Numbered from the stretch's first letter, positions 29,829 through 39,365 are shown. The stretch is DNA of 57,527 nucleotides from Jiangellales bacterium (GCA_030447955.1 JAUJNY010000001.1:511493-569019); one strand, 5' to 3'. Translations and numbers: made by a program. The notes: a model not told the origin generated them from the letters alone.

Positions 29829-30560
29829 GGCGCATTCTCCGAGGCGCTCCAAGAAGTTGATGAGTTCCAATCACCGCACATTGGTTGCCCAACCACCAAC
29901 GAGTCATCGATGCCGACCCAGTCTTGCCAGCCAGAACCCGCCAACTTATGGGTAAGGTGATGACTGGTGTATTTCTGAACCGTTGTTCCAACGCTATAGG
30001 ACTCAAGACCGGTATGGACCAGGTCTGACTCGCTGCCGCCGAAAATACTGAGTGTCACCTTCGAGTCGCCGTCGATGCGGATCTCCCAAAGCTTACCGGC
30101 CGTGCGTTCAAATAACGAACCTGTGACTTTCTCCGTTGTTAACTCCGCCACGTACTCCTATTGGATTCCAATCCCCACCCTGGCCGTAACCCCAAAACCA
30201 GTAGCGCTTGGTATCCCCGCATTGATGCCCAGTCCCGACTTCAATCCAATCGCCAGGCCCGGGGAGGCTCACCCACTGAGTCTGGTAGACAGGGTTTCCC
30301 GTGAAGTAATCCCCGCAACCTGTGTTGGCCTGGCCATCCACAGCTCTATCGACACGGGTCACGCCTAGCCCGGCGTACTCGCCTGCGTAACTGGTCTCCT
30401 GACCAACACTGTAACCGTGAAAATTCCCGTCGCCAACGGCTGAGGGCGCGACGGCCAGGGCCAAGGGGACTGCCACGGCAAGTGCCCCGGCGATCCGTTG
30501 CGGCGTCCGCCTGCCCCGGGGACTCCCACTCTGCTGGCCGACCATGATCTTGCGTGTCAT
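29822..30560 (-). pseudogene. secreted protein gene with one frameshift (possibly assembly error)
   Basis: ATG 30560 (GAGGGG upstream) begins MTRKIMVGQQSG, followed by a Sec signal (IAGALAVAVPLALAVAPSAVG). The mature part has CGDYFTGNPVYQTQWVSLPG, IEVGTGHQCGDTKRYWFWGYG and NNGESHRFVI before TGA at 30108. The next frame continues at once with ERTAGKLWEIRIDGDSKVTL, GLESYSVGTTVQKYT and WQDWVGIDDSLVV, ending MCGDWNSSTSWSASENAPC. The paired Cys, Trp-rich strands and smooth continuation indicate one ~240-residue secreted protein split by one base near 30108-30113, beside an AAA run. Function is unknown. Confidence 0.65.
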
Positions 30561-30782
30561 GTGCACCGCCCCTCGGACCTCGACGTTAGCACCTGTCAAG
30601 GTTCGGTCAAGGGTCGGTCAAGGGGTCCAAAGTGGTCTGGCACAGGGGCTGCCGTTCGCCGCCACTTAGCGACTCGGTGCGCCGGGCCGCGGGCGTGCGG
30701 GCTCGGGATTGGGCGGCGATCACGCTCCTGTGGGGTTGCGCTCCACGGCCAGCCGGGGATGACTGCGATCGGCAGGGGGCCC

Positions 30783-32549
30783 TCACCGGCTCGCCGTACC
30801 GGCCTCCGCGGGCTGACCGTGCCAGGACCGCCACAGCGCGGCGTACGCGCCCTGGGCCTCGACCAGCTGGTCGTGCGTCCCCAGCTCGCTGATCCGCCCG
30901 TCCTCGACCACGGCCACCCGGTCGGCGTCGTGGGCGGTGTGCAGCCGGTGCGCGATGGCGACGACGGTACGGCCGGTGAGCACCGCCGCCAGCGACTGCT
31001 CGATGTGGCGTGCCGAACGTGGGTCGAGCAGTGCGGTCGCCTCGTCCAGCACCAGGGTGTGCGGGTCGGCCAGCACGATGCGGGCCAGCGCCACCTGCTG
31101 GGCCTGCGGCGGCGACAAGGCGTGGCCACCGGCGCCGAGGACGGTGTCCAGCCCGGCGGGTAGCGCCTCGGCCCAACGCAGCGCGTCGACTGCGGACAGC
31201 GCCCGGCGCAGCTCCGTGTCGCTGGACCCGGGCGCGGCGAGCAGCAGGTTGTCGCGCAGGGTCCCCACGAACACGTGGTGCTCCTGCGTGACGAGGACGA
31301 CCTCGCGGCGCAGCGCCTCCAGCGGCAGGTCGACGAGACGGACGCCGCCGACCTCTACGCGTCCGGTACGCGGGGGGTGGATGCCGGCGAGCAGCCGGCC
31401 CAGCGTGGACTTGCCCGCCCCGGAGGGGCCCACCATGGCGAGCCGCTCCCCGGGACTCAGGTCGAGGTCGACACCGTGCAGCACGTCTCGACCGCTGCGG
31501 TAGGCGTACCGCACGTCGTGTGCGCTGATGTGGTCGTCGACGGGCATCTCGCCGGAGGGCGCGCGGTCGTCGGGGACCGAGCCGACTCCCACGAGGCGGG
31601 CCAGCGAAGTGGCGCCGACCTGGATCTCGTCCAGCCACGAGATCAACCGGTCGACGGGGTCGACGATCTGGACCATGTAGAGCACCACCGCGGTGACCTG
31701 GCCGAGGCTGGCGTCGCCGCGGACGACGAGGTAGCCGCCCCACAGCAGCGTCGCCACGACCGGCAGGGCGTACGCCAGCTCCATCGTCGGGAACCACACC
31801 GTGCGCAGGAACAGCGTGCGCCGCTCGGCCGCGTACGCGTCGCGCAGGTCCTCGTCGCTGCGCCGCACGCGCTCGTCGGCCAACCCCAGCGCCTCGACCG
31901 TACGGGCGCCGTCGACGGTCTCGCTGACCGTGCCGTTGAGGCGGGCGTACGCGGCGCGCTCCCACAGGTAACCCGCCGGAGCCCGGTGCAGGTACCACCG
32001 GGTGCCGAGCCACAACGCGGGGACGCCGACGAGCGCCGCCACGGCGACCTGCGGGCCGGCGAGCAGCGCCGCCCCCAGGGTGAGCACGGTGGTAATGGAG
32101 GCGACGAGCACCTCGGGCACGGCGAAGCGCACCGTCCGGGCCAGGGTGTCGACGTCGCCGGTCGTGCGTGAGATCAAGTCGCCGGTCCCCGCCCGCTCGA
32201 CCGTCGACAGGGGCAGCGCGAGGACCCGGGCCAGGAACTGCTCGCGCAGCTCGGCGAACACCGTCTCGGCGAGCACGAACGAGGTCCGCCGGGCCGCCCA
32301 CGTCAGCAGGGTCTGCGCGCTGAGGGCGAGCGCCAGCAGGATCGCCAGGCGGTCGATCGTGGCACGGGTCGTGCCGGTGGACACCGCGTCGACCAGGCTG
32401 CCGAGCAGCCAGGGGCCGGCGAGCCCGGCGAGCGCGCCGAGCGCGTGCAACGTCAGGGCCACCGTGAGCCGGGGGCGGTGCCGGCGCATGATGAGCCCTG
32501 CCTGGGTGCGTACCTCGGTGGCGTCGGCCACCGGCAGCTGGGTGCTCAC
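30783..32549 (-). CDS. heterodimeric ABC exporter subunit with canonical Walker motifs
   Basis: The 588-residue half-exporter has six membrane helices in its first 300 residues and a C-terminal ATPase. Walker A GPSGAGKST and Walker B TLVLDEATALLDPR are canonical, but the signature is LSPPQAQQ instead of LSGGQ. GTG 32549 overlaps the partner gene's stop by four bases. In heterodimeric exporters the active ATP site combines Walker A/B of one chain with the signature of the other; this chain supplies the Walker half. The substrate is unknown. Confidence 0.93.
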   Translation of the reverse strand: MSTQLPVADATEVRTQAGLIMRRHRPRLTVALTLHALGALAGLAGPWLLGSLVDAVSTGTTRATIDRLAILLALALSAQTLLTWAARRTSFVLAETVFAELREQFLARVLALPLSTVERAGTGDLISRTTGDVDTLARTVRFAVPEVLVASITTVLTLGAALLAGPQVAVAALVGVPALWLGTRWYLHRAPAGYLWERAAYARLNGTVSETVDGARTVEALGLADERVRRSDEDLRDAYAAERRTLFLRTVWFPTMELAYALPVVATLLWGGYLVVRGDASLGQVTAVVLYMVQIVDPVDRLISWLDEIQVGATSLARLVGVGSVPDDRAPSGEMPVDDHISAHDVRYAYRSGRDVLHGVDLDLSPGERLAMVGPSGAGKSTLGRLLAGIHPPRTGRVEVGGVRLVDLPLEALRREVVLVTQEHHVFVGTLRDNLLLAAPGSSDTELRRALSAVDALRWAEALPAGLDTVLGAGGHALSPPQAQQVALARIVLADPHTLVLDEATALLDPRSARHIEQSLAAVLTGRTVVAIAHRLHTAHDADRVAVVEDGRISELGTHDQLVEAQGAYAALWRSWHGQPAEAGTASR

Positions 32550-34255
32550 GTGTCCTCCCCTCGGGTCACGGCGTCGCGGTAACTGGGCTCGTCGCGCAGC
32601 AGGTCGTGGTGCGTCCCCTCGGCCACGACCCGGCCGTCCCGCACCCAGGCCACGTGGTCGGTGCGGTCGAGCACCAGGGGGCTGGACGTCGTCACCACGG
32701 TCGTACGCCCGTCCCGGGCGTCGCGCAGCCGGTCGGCAATGCGGGCCTCGGTGTGGGCGTCGACCGCGCTGGTCGGCTCCACGAGGACCAGCACGTCGGG
32801 GTCGGCGAGCAGCGCCCGGGTGAGGACGAGCCGCTGGCGCTGACCGCCGGAGAAGGACCGGCCGCGCTCCTCGACCTCGGCGTCCAAGCCGTCGGCGAGC
32901 GCGTCGAGGACGTCTTCGGCGGCCGCAGTGTGCACCGCGTCCAGCACCTGGGTGCGGCTCGCCTGCCCGGCGGGGTTGAGCTCGGTGGCCAGCGTGCCGG
33001 TGAACAGCCGCGGCTCGGTCTCGCTGACGAGGACCCGCCGGCGCACCGTCTCGACCGGCAGGTCCACCAGCCGTACGCCGCCCAGCGAGACCCCCGGGTC
33101 GTCGACGAAGCGGCCGAGGCGGTCGGCGATCTGCGCCGTCTCGGCCGGCTCCGCCGAGACGAGCGCGGTGAGCAGGCCGGGGCGGACGACGAGGCCGGAG
33201 CGGGCGTCGACGAGCTCCCGGCTCGGCGCCGGCTCGGGCGCGGGCGCCTGCGGGTCACGGACGTCGCGGCCCACGCCGAGCACGTCGACGACGCGTTTGG
33301 CGGCGACGTGCCCGCGGGTGAACTTGTCGATCGCCTCGGTGGTGTTGCGCAGCGGGATGACGAGGAAGAACGCGTAGCCGTAGAACGCGACCAGGTCACC
33401 GGTGGAGATATCGCCGGCGAGGGCGAAGCGGGCGCCCAGCCAGGTGACCAGCACCAGGAAGATCCCCGGCAGCAGCACCTGCGCCGCGTCGAGCGTCGCC
33501 TGGGTGCCGGCCACCCGGACACCGGCGACGCGGACCTCCTCGGAGCGCTCGCGGTAGCGCCCGAAGAAGACCGACTCCCCGCCGATGCCGCGCAGCACCC
33601 GCAGGCCGGAGACCGTGTCGGCGCCCAGCGCGGTGAGCCGTCCCAGCGCGGCGCGCTGGTCGCGCTGGCGGGACTGCAGCGGACGTAGGACCGGCGTCAG
33701 GCACAAGGTGAGCAGCGGGACGCCGATGAGCACCAGCAGGCCGAGCGGCACCGAGCTGGCGAGCAGCACGACGGCCACGACGACGTACGCGACGAGCGAC
33801 CCGGCGAAGCGCGCGGTGATGTCGAAGACGTTGCCGATCTGTGGTGCGTCCGAGGCGACGGTGGCGACGACCTCTCCGGTCGTGACCTGGCGGGGCAGCG
33901 CGGGGCCGGTACGCGCGGTGTGCCGCGACATGAGCTGGTTGACCCGGAAGGCCGCGGTCAGCCAGTTGGCCACCGCCACCCGGTGCCGCAGCACCCCGGC
34001 GACCGCCTGCACCGCGGCGAGGGCGAGCACCACGGCCGCCCAGCGGGCGACCTGGGTGAAGTCGCCATCGGCGACACCCCGCTCGATGCCCTGCCCGATC
34101 GCGTACGGCACGAGCGCTTGGGCGACCATCCAGACGATGCCCAGCGCGATGCCCCACGCAAGCGTGCGCCATTGACGGGCGGCAATCCAGATCAGGAAGC
34201 GCCCGGGCGAGCGGAGATCGGGGATCCCCGGGTCGGGGAGGGGAAGTGGGCGCAC
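32546..34255 (-). CDS. heterodimeric ABC exporter subunit with degenerate Walker motifs
   Basis: The 569-residue half-exporter has six membrane helices and an ATPase domain. Where Walker A should be, there is SAEPAETAQIADRLGRF with no GxxGxGKS. Walker B reads VLVLVEPTSAVD, with Val for the conserved Asp. The signature SFSGGQRQRL is perfect. It therefore contributes only the signature half of one working ATP site in the complex with the downstream subunit. GTG 34255 begins the transcript, divergent from guaA. Confidence 0.92.
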   Translation of the reverse strand: MRPLPLPDPGIPDLRSPGRFLIWIAARQWRTLAWGIALGIVWMVAQALVPYAIGQGIERGVADGDFTQVARWAAVVLALAAVQAVAGVLRHRVAVANWLTAAFRVNQLMSRHTARTGPALPRQVTTGEVVATVASDAPQIGNVFDITARFAGSLVAYVVVAVVLLASSVPLGLLVLIGVPLLTLCLTPVLRPLQSRQRDQRAALGRLTALGADTVSGLRVLRGIGGESVFFGRYRERSEEVRVAGVRVAGTQATLDAAQVLLPGIFLVLVTWLGARFALAGDISTGDLVAFYGYAFFLVIPLRNTTEAIDKFTRGHVAAKRVVDVLGVGRDVRDPQAPAPEPAPSRELVDARSGLVVRPGLLTALVSAEPAETAQIADRLGRFVDDPGVSLGGVRLVDLPVETVRRRVLVSETEPRLFTGTLATELNPAGQASRTQVLDAVHTAAAEDVLDALADGLDAEVEERGRSFSGGQRQRLVLTRALLADPDVLVLVEPTSAVDAHTEARIADRLRDARDGRTTVVTTSSPLVLDRTDHVAWVRDGRVVAEGTHHDLLRDEPSYRDAVTRGEDT

Positions 34256-34314
34256 AACGGGCCACGGTACGGCCCGCCACCGACTGACCCCACCCGTTTT
34301 CGTCCGGGCGGAAA

Positions 34315-34393
34315 GATCACGTTAACCCGGCTCCGCCCCCCTTCACCCGGTACGCGTGCCAGGTGAAGGGGGCCGAGGGTGGTGGACGTGGTC
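34315..34393. repeat. 79-bp nested palindrome, copy B
   Basis: Read on this strand it matches the reverse complement of the element at 19841-19920: GATCACGTTAACCCGG is identical over 16 bases, and CCAGGTGAAG and GGGTGGTG are also shared. Its own stem is CCCCCTTCACC (34339-34349 region) / GGTGAAGGGGG, with outer GATCACGT / ACGTGGTC. The inner stem differs from copy A on both sides yet still pairs. It lies in the divergent region between the ABC exporter and guaA, ending 92 bp before the guaA start. Confidence 0.75.
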
Positions 34394-34472
34394 ATTCCGA
34401 TGCGCCGATGTCGGGGCGCGGCGGCGAGGCCCTGGCCAGGGTGGGACGTCGACTCAGGACGGCTGGCGCCCG

Positions 34473-34478
34473 TACGCT
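34473..34478 (+). promoter_or_regulatory. possible leaderless -10 box of guaA
   Basis: TACGCT fits the actinobacterial TANNNT -10 pattern and ends seven bases before the GTG at 34486, the spacing seen for leaderless mRNAs. No proper Shine-Dalgarno spacing is available for that GTG. A weak TCGACT -35 lies at 34449-34454. Confidence 0.45.
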
Positions 34479-34485
34479 GGCGGAG

Positions 34486-36059
34486 GTGAGCGGCGCCGCA
34501 CACCATGACCTGGTCCTGGTCGTCGACTACGGGGCGCAGTTCGCGCAGCTGATCGCGCGGCGGGTACGCGAGGCGCGGGTCTACTCCGAGCTCGTCCCGC
34601 ACACCACGCCGGTCGACGAGCTGCTCGCCCGGCGGCCCAAGGCGGTCATCCTCTCCGGGGGTCCCGCGTCGGTGTACGCGCCGGACGCGCCGCGCGTCGA
34701 CCCGGCGCTCTTCGAAGCCGGCATACCGGCGTTCGGCATCTGCTACGGCTTTCAGGCCATGGCCGCGGGGTTGGGCGGGGAGGTCGCCCGCACCGGTGGC
34801 TCCGAGTACGGCCGGACGGCCGTACGGGTCGAGCGTCCCGGCACCCTGCTCGCCGGGCTGCCGCGGCAGCAGTCGGTGTGGATGAGTCACGGCGACTCAG
34901 TGACAGCGGCACCGGAGGGCTTCGCCGTCCTCGCCGCGAGCGGCGGCACCCCGGTCGCGGCGTTCGAGGACACCACCCGCGGCCTGGCCGGGGTGCAGTG
35001 GCATCCGGAGGTGCTGCACACCGAGCACGGGCAGGCCGTGCTCGAGCGCTTCCTCTTCGACGTCGCCGGGTGTCGACCCACCTGGACGATGGTCAATATC
35101 GTCGACGACGCGGTCGACGCCATCCGCGCCCAGGTCGGTGGCAAGCGGGTGCTGTGCGGCCTGTCCGGAGGGGTCGACTCGGCGGTCGCCGCCGCGCTCG
35201 TCCAGCGGGCGGTCGGTGACCAGCTCACCTGCGTGTTCGTCGACCACGGGCTGCTTCGCGCCGGAGAGGCAGAGCAGGTCGAGCAGGACTTCGTCGCCGC
35301 CACCGGCGCCCGGCTCGAGGTGGTCGCTGCGGCGGACCGCTTCCTCGCCGCGCTCACCGGCGTGAGCGACCCGGAGGACAAGCGCAAGGTTGTCGGCCGG
35401 GAGTTCATCCGGGCGTTCGAGGCCGCCGCGCTCCGGGTCCTCGCCGACGCCGGTGCGCACGGTGAGAGCGTCGAGTTCCTCGTGCAGGGCACGCTCTACC
35501 CCGACGTGGTCGAGTCCGGTGGCGGGTCCGGCACGAGCAGCATCAAGAGCCACCACAACGTCGGGGGCTCCCCGCCGACCTGCAGTTCGCGCTCGTCGAG
35601 CCGCTGCGCGCGCTGTTCAAGGACGAGGTGCGCGCGGTGGGCGAGCAGCTCGGCCTCCCACCCGCGATCGTGTGGCGCCAGCCGTTCCCCGGCCCCGGGC
35701 TCGCCATCCGCATCGTGGGCGAGGTGACCGGCGAGCGGCTTGACCTGCTGCGGGCGGCCGACGCCATCGCCCGGGAGGAGCTCACCCGGGCCGGCTTCGA
35801 CCGGGACGTCTGGCAGATGCCGGTCGTGCTGCTCGCCGACGTGCACTCGGTCGGCGTACAGGGCGACGGGAGGACGTACGGCCATCCGGTCGTGTTGCGC
35901 CCGGTCACCAGCGAGGACGCGATGACGGCCGACTGGGCGCGGCTGCCGTACGACCTGCTCGAGCGCATGAGCACCCGGATCACCAACGAGGTCCCCGGCA
36001 TCAACCGCGTCGTCCTCGACGTCACGAGCAAGCCGCCGGGCACCATCGAGTGGGAGTAG
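34486..36059 (+). CDS. guaA: GMP synthase (glutamine-hydrolysing) GuaA, frameshifted in this sequence
   Basis: GuaA aminates XMP to GMP. The glutamine amidotransferase part has C86 in FGICYGFQA and the VQWHPEV His/Glu region. The ATP-pyrophosphatase part has [12 protein letters not shown], and the C-terminal dimerisation domain runs to [11 protein letters not shown]. Translation breaks after KSHHNVGG; the frame changes at the run of five G at 35563-35567. Adding one G restores [24 protein letters not shown]-like sequence and a normal 524-residue protein. Because guaA is normally essential, a base-calling error in the G run is the likelier cause, and I annotate one gene. Confidence 0.92.
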
Positions 36060-36284
36060 GCAAGCCACTCTGACCTGGGCAAACACGGGCTCAGAGCGAT
36101 TGGCACGACGGAACGGCCGCTGCCGACGCCCGATGGAGCTGCAGCCAGAAGGCGACGCTACTCCGGACGCCACCCCCGAGTGGCGATCGAGTCCGAGGGC
36201 CATGGCCCGTGTCCGCCGATCTCGCGAGACCTGTGCATGGCGAACCTCTGCCTCTGCTACGGACCTCCTGGCAAGGGCACGCTA

Positions 36285-36314
36285 TTGACCCCTGACAGTG
36301 AGTGTGTGTAACTC
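36285..36314 (+). promoter_or_regulatory. probable promoter of the defence island (res)
   Basis: TTGACC (36285-36290) and TAACTC (36309-36314) are 18 bp apart, and the ATG of res at 36321 lies six bases after the -10 box. This suggests a leaderless transcript. No ribosome site precedes the ATG, which supports the reading. Confidence 0.55.
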
Positions 36315-36320
36315 TCAGGC

Positions 36321-39300
36321 ATGGCGCGGCAAGTGATCGACAACCCGATCCTCAACACCCCGTACGCCGAGCCGAGCCGGCACTGGCGGTTCGACGAGGC
36401 GGGGGTCATCGTCCCCGAGGTGTTCGAGGGGCGGCGGCCGAGCGAATCGTGGATCCCGATCCCGCAGCCCACCAAGAAGGGCAAGGCGCAAGCTGAGCTG
36501 GCGCTCGCCCACACGGTCGAGCGGCGCAAGCGCAACGACCAGGTCGACCAGATCCGCGCCGAGGTCGACCTGTGGCGGCGCCGCGGCTACCCCGACGTGA
36601 CGACGACGACCCGTCGCCTGCTCGAGTACTGGTCGGAGCCAGAGCGCGACAACAAGATCCTGTTCTGTCAGCGGGAGGCGGCCGAGACCTCCATCTACCT
36701 CGCCGAAGCCGCGCCGCGGCAAGGCACGCACTGGGTGCGCAACGCCCTCGAACAGCACAACGCCGAGCACAACGCCGGCCTGCCGCGGGTCTCCTTGAAG
36801 ATGGCGACCGGCGCAGGCAAGACCATCACGATGGCGATGCTCATCGCCTGGCAGACGCTCAACAAGGTCGCCAACCCCCAAGACGGCCGGTACGCCCGGC
36901 GCTTCCTCGTTGTCACCCCCGGCATCACGATCCGCGACCGGCTGCGGGTGCTGCTGCCGGCCGACGACCACAACTACTACCGAGTGCGCGACCTGGTGCC
37001 GACCGACCTGTGGGGCGACCTACGGCGCGCCGAGATCGTCATCACCAACTTCCACTCGTTCCTGCTCCGGACGACCAGAGAAGGACGCGGCATCTCCGCC
37101 AACACCAAGGCGCTGCTGACCGCCGGCAAGTCCGACGACCCGTTCACCGAGACGCCGGACCAGATGGTGACGCGCGTGCTCCGCGAGTTCTCCGGCGCCG
37201 GTCGTACCGGACAGCTCGTTGTCTTCAACGACGAGGCTCACCACTGCTACCTGCGCCGGGAGACCGCCGAGGCAGACTCAGGCGACGAGGCCCGGCTCGT
37301 CGGCCAGGAGCGGGCCGAGGCCAAGGAGCGCAACCGCGAGGCCGGCGTCTGGTTCTCCGGGCTGCAGCACATCGCCCGCCGGGTCGGCCTCAAGACCGTC
37401 TACGACCTGTCCGCGACGCCGTACTTCCTGAAGGGCTCCGGGTACCCCGAGGGCTACCTCTTCCCGTGGGTGGTCAGCGACTTCTCGCTGATGGACGCGA
37501 TCGAGTCCGGCATCGTCAAGATCCCGCGGGTCCCGGTCGACGACGACTCCACCGCCGACGAGGTCGTCTACCTCAACCTGTGGTCGCGCATCGCCAACGA
37601 GCTGCCCAAGCGGCAGCCGAAGGGCGCCGTCCCCGCCGGCCAGCCGCTGCCGGCGGAGCTCGAGGGCGCCCTGCGAACGCTGTACGACAACTACGCCGAG
37701 GCGTACCAGCGCTGGGAGCGAGCCGATGCCGCCCGCGGGGAGACGCCGCCGGTGTTCATCGTCATCTGCAACAACACCACGGTGTCGAAGATGGTGTACG
37801 ACTTCATCGCCGGCTACACCAAGCAGACCGAGGCCGGCGAGGTCCACGTGCGCGGCGAGCTGCCGCTGCTGTCCAACTACGAGGACGGCCGACTGCTCGC
37901 TCGGCCGCGGACGTTCCTCGTCGATTCGGCGCAGCTGGAGTCCGGCGAGCCGATGGCGCCGGAGTTCAAGAAGGTCGCCGCCGACGAGATCGCCGCGTTC
38001 CAGCGGGAGTACGCCCAGCGCACCGGCCGCAGCGGCGACGACCTCGACGACACCGCCGTGCTCCGCGAGGTGATGAACACCGTCGGCAAGAAGGACACCC
38101 TCGGCGAGGCCGTCCGCTGCGTGGTGTCTGTGTCGATGCTGACCGAGGGCTGGGACGCCAACACCGTCACCCACATCCTCGGCGTCCGCGCGTTCGGCTC
38201 GCAGCTGCTGTGCGAGCAGGTGGTCGGCCGCGGCCTGCGCCGCCGGTCGTACGCGGTGAACGACGACGGCTTCTTCGAGCCCGAGTACACCCAGGTCTAC
38301 GGCGTGCCGTTCTCGTTCATCCGGGTCGAGCCGGGTCCGGTCGACCCCACTCCGGTGCGCACGCCGGTGCGGGTGCGCGCGATGGAGGACCGCTGGGAGA
38401 GCCGAATCAACTTCCCGAAGCTCGACGGCTACCGGGTGGAGATGCCCGACGAGCGGTTGCTGGTCGAGTTCGGCGACGCGGACCGGTTCCCGCTCAGCCT
38501 CGACGAGGTCGCGACCCGGGTGCAGACCGGCGACATCACCGGGGGAGGAGAGGAGCACCGGCTCGAGGACCTGCGCGGCTGGCGGGAGCAGCAGATCGCA
38601 TTCCTCATCGCCAAGCGCATGCTCGAACGGCACTACGCCGACCCGCAGGGGGAGCCAAAGCGCTGGCTCTTTCCCCAGCTGGTCGACATCGCTGGACGTT
38701 GGCTCCGGGAAGCCGTCGACTACCGCGCCGGCGCCTTCCCCGGCCTGTTCGGGCTCGCCGAGCTGCAGGCGCAGGCCGCCGAGCGGATCAACCAGGCGGT
38801 GTTCACGGTCCTCGGCCAGCGCGACGAGCAGATCCTCCCGGTGTTCCGCCGTTTCGACGCCGAGGGCTCGACCGACGTCGTCGACTTCTTCACGACCAAG
38901 GCGGTGTACGAGACGGACCCCAAGCGCTGCCCGGTCAACTACGTCGTCCTCGACGGGTGGCGGGAGGGCAACACGTGGGAGCAGATCGTCGCGCAGTCGC
39001 TCGAGGCGCTGCCGGAGGTGGCGGCGTACGTGAAGAACGAACACCTAGAGTTCGCGATCCCCTACGTCCACGCCGGCAAGACCCGCCGCTACCTTCCCGA
39101 CTTTCTCGTACGCCTGGCACAGCGCCCGGGCGATGTCGTACGGCAGCTGGTGGTCGAGGTGTCCGGCACGCTGAAGCCGCAGGCGATGACGAGGGAGAAG
39201 GCCGACACCGCGCGGAACCTGTGGTGCGCCGCGGTGAACAACCACGGCGGCTACGGCCGCTGGGGGTTCATCGAGATCACCGAGCCGCCGGTAGCCAAGC

Positions 39301-39365
39301 AGGAACTGCGGCAGGCGATCGAGCTGCTGCACGCCGACGGCCCGATCACCGGACTGCCGACGTGA
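36321..39365 (+). CDS. res: type III restriction enzyme, Res subunit
   Basis: The 1014-residue protein is an ATP-dependent restriction subunit that acts with Mod. The superfamily 2 helicase core has motif I MATGAGKT at about 161-168, DEAHH at about 304-308, the SAT-like DLSATPYFL, and motif VI QVVGRGLRRR. The C-terminus has a PD-(D/E)XK-type end: YLPDFLV (D927) and LVVEVSG (E946), with Ser948 where Lys is expected. Length and architecture fit the type III Res group. Its mod partner lies 7.9 kb downstream rather than adjacent. The promoter upstream looks leaderless. Confidence 0.92.
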   Translation: MARQVIDNPILNTPYAEPSRHWRFDEAGVIVPEVFEGRRPSESWIPIPQPTKKGKAQAELALAHTVERRKRNDQVDQIRAEVDLWRRRGYPDVTTTTRRLLEYWSEPERDNKILFCQREAAETSIYLAEAAPRQGTHWVRNALEQHNAEHNAGLPRVSLKMATGAGKTITMAMLIAWQTLNKVANPQDGRYARRFLVVTPGITIRDRLRVLLPADDHNYYRVRDLVPTDLWGDLRRAEIVITNFHSFLLRTTREGRGISANTKALLTAGKSDDPFTETPDQMVTRVLREFSGAGRTGQLVVFNDEAHHCYLRRETAEADSGDEARLVGQERAEAKERNREAGVWFSGLQHIARRVGLKTVYDLSATPYFLKGSGYPEGYLFPWVVSDFSLMDAIESGIVKIPRVPVDDDSTADEVVYLNLWSRIANELPKRQPKGAVPAGQPLPAELEGALRTLYDNYAEAYQRWERADAARGETPPVFIVICNNTTVSKMVYDFIAGYTKQTEAGEVHVRGELPLLSNYEDGRLLARPRTFLVDSAQLESGEPMAPEFKKVAADEIAAFQREYAQRTGRSGDDLDDTAVLREVMNTVGKKDTLGEAVRCVVSVSMLTEGWDANTVTHILGVRAFGSQLLCEQVVGRGLRRRSYAVNDDGFFEPEYTQVYGVPFSFIRVEPGPVDPTPVRTPVRVRAMEDRWESRINFPKLDGYRVEMPDERLLVEFGDADRFPLSLDEVATRVQTGDITGGGEEHRLEDLRGWREQQIAFLIAKRMLERHYADPQGEPKRWLFPQLVDIAGRWLREAVDYRAGAFPGLFGLAELQAQAAERINQAVFTVLGQRDEQILPVFRRFDAEGSTDVVDFFTTKAVYETDPKRCPVNYVVLDGWREGNTWEQIVAQSLEALPEVAAYVKNEHLEFAIPYVHAGKTRRYLPDFLVRLAQRPGDVVRQLVVEVSGTLKPQAMTREKADTARNLWCAAVNNHGGYGRWGFIEITEPPVAKQELRQAIELLHADGPITGLPT

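Noticed and set aside
29232-36170. Similar ~16-bp words (GACGCTACTCC) after guaB3 and after guaA, possible att direct repeats
   Set aside because: Matches this short are expected by chance in 57 kb of GC-rich DNA, and flanking sequence is not shared convincingly.
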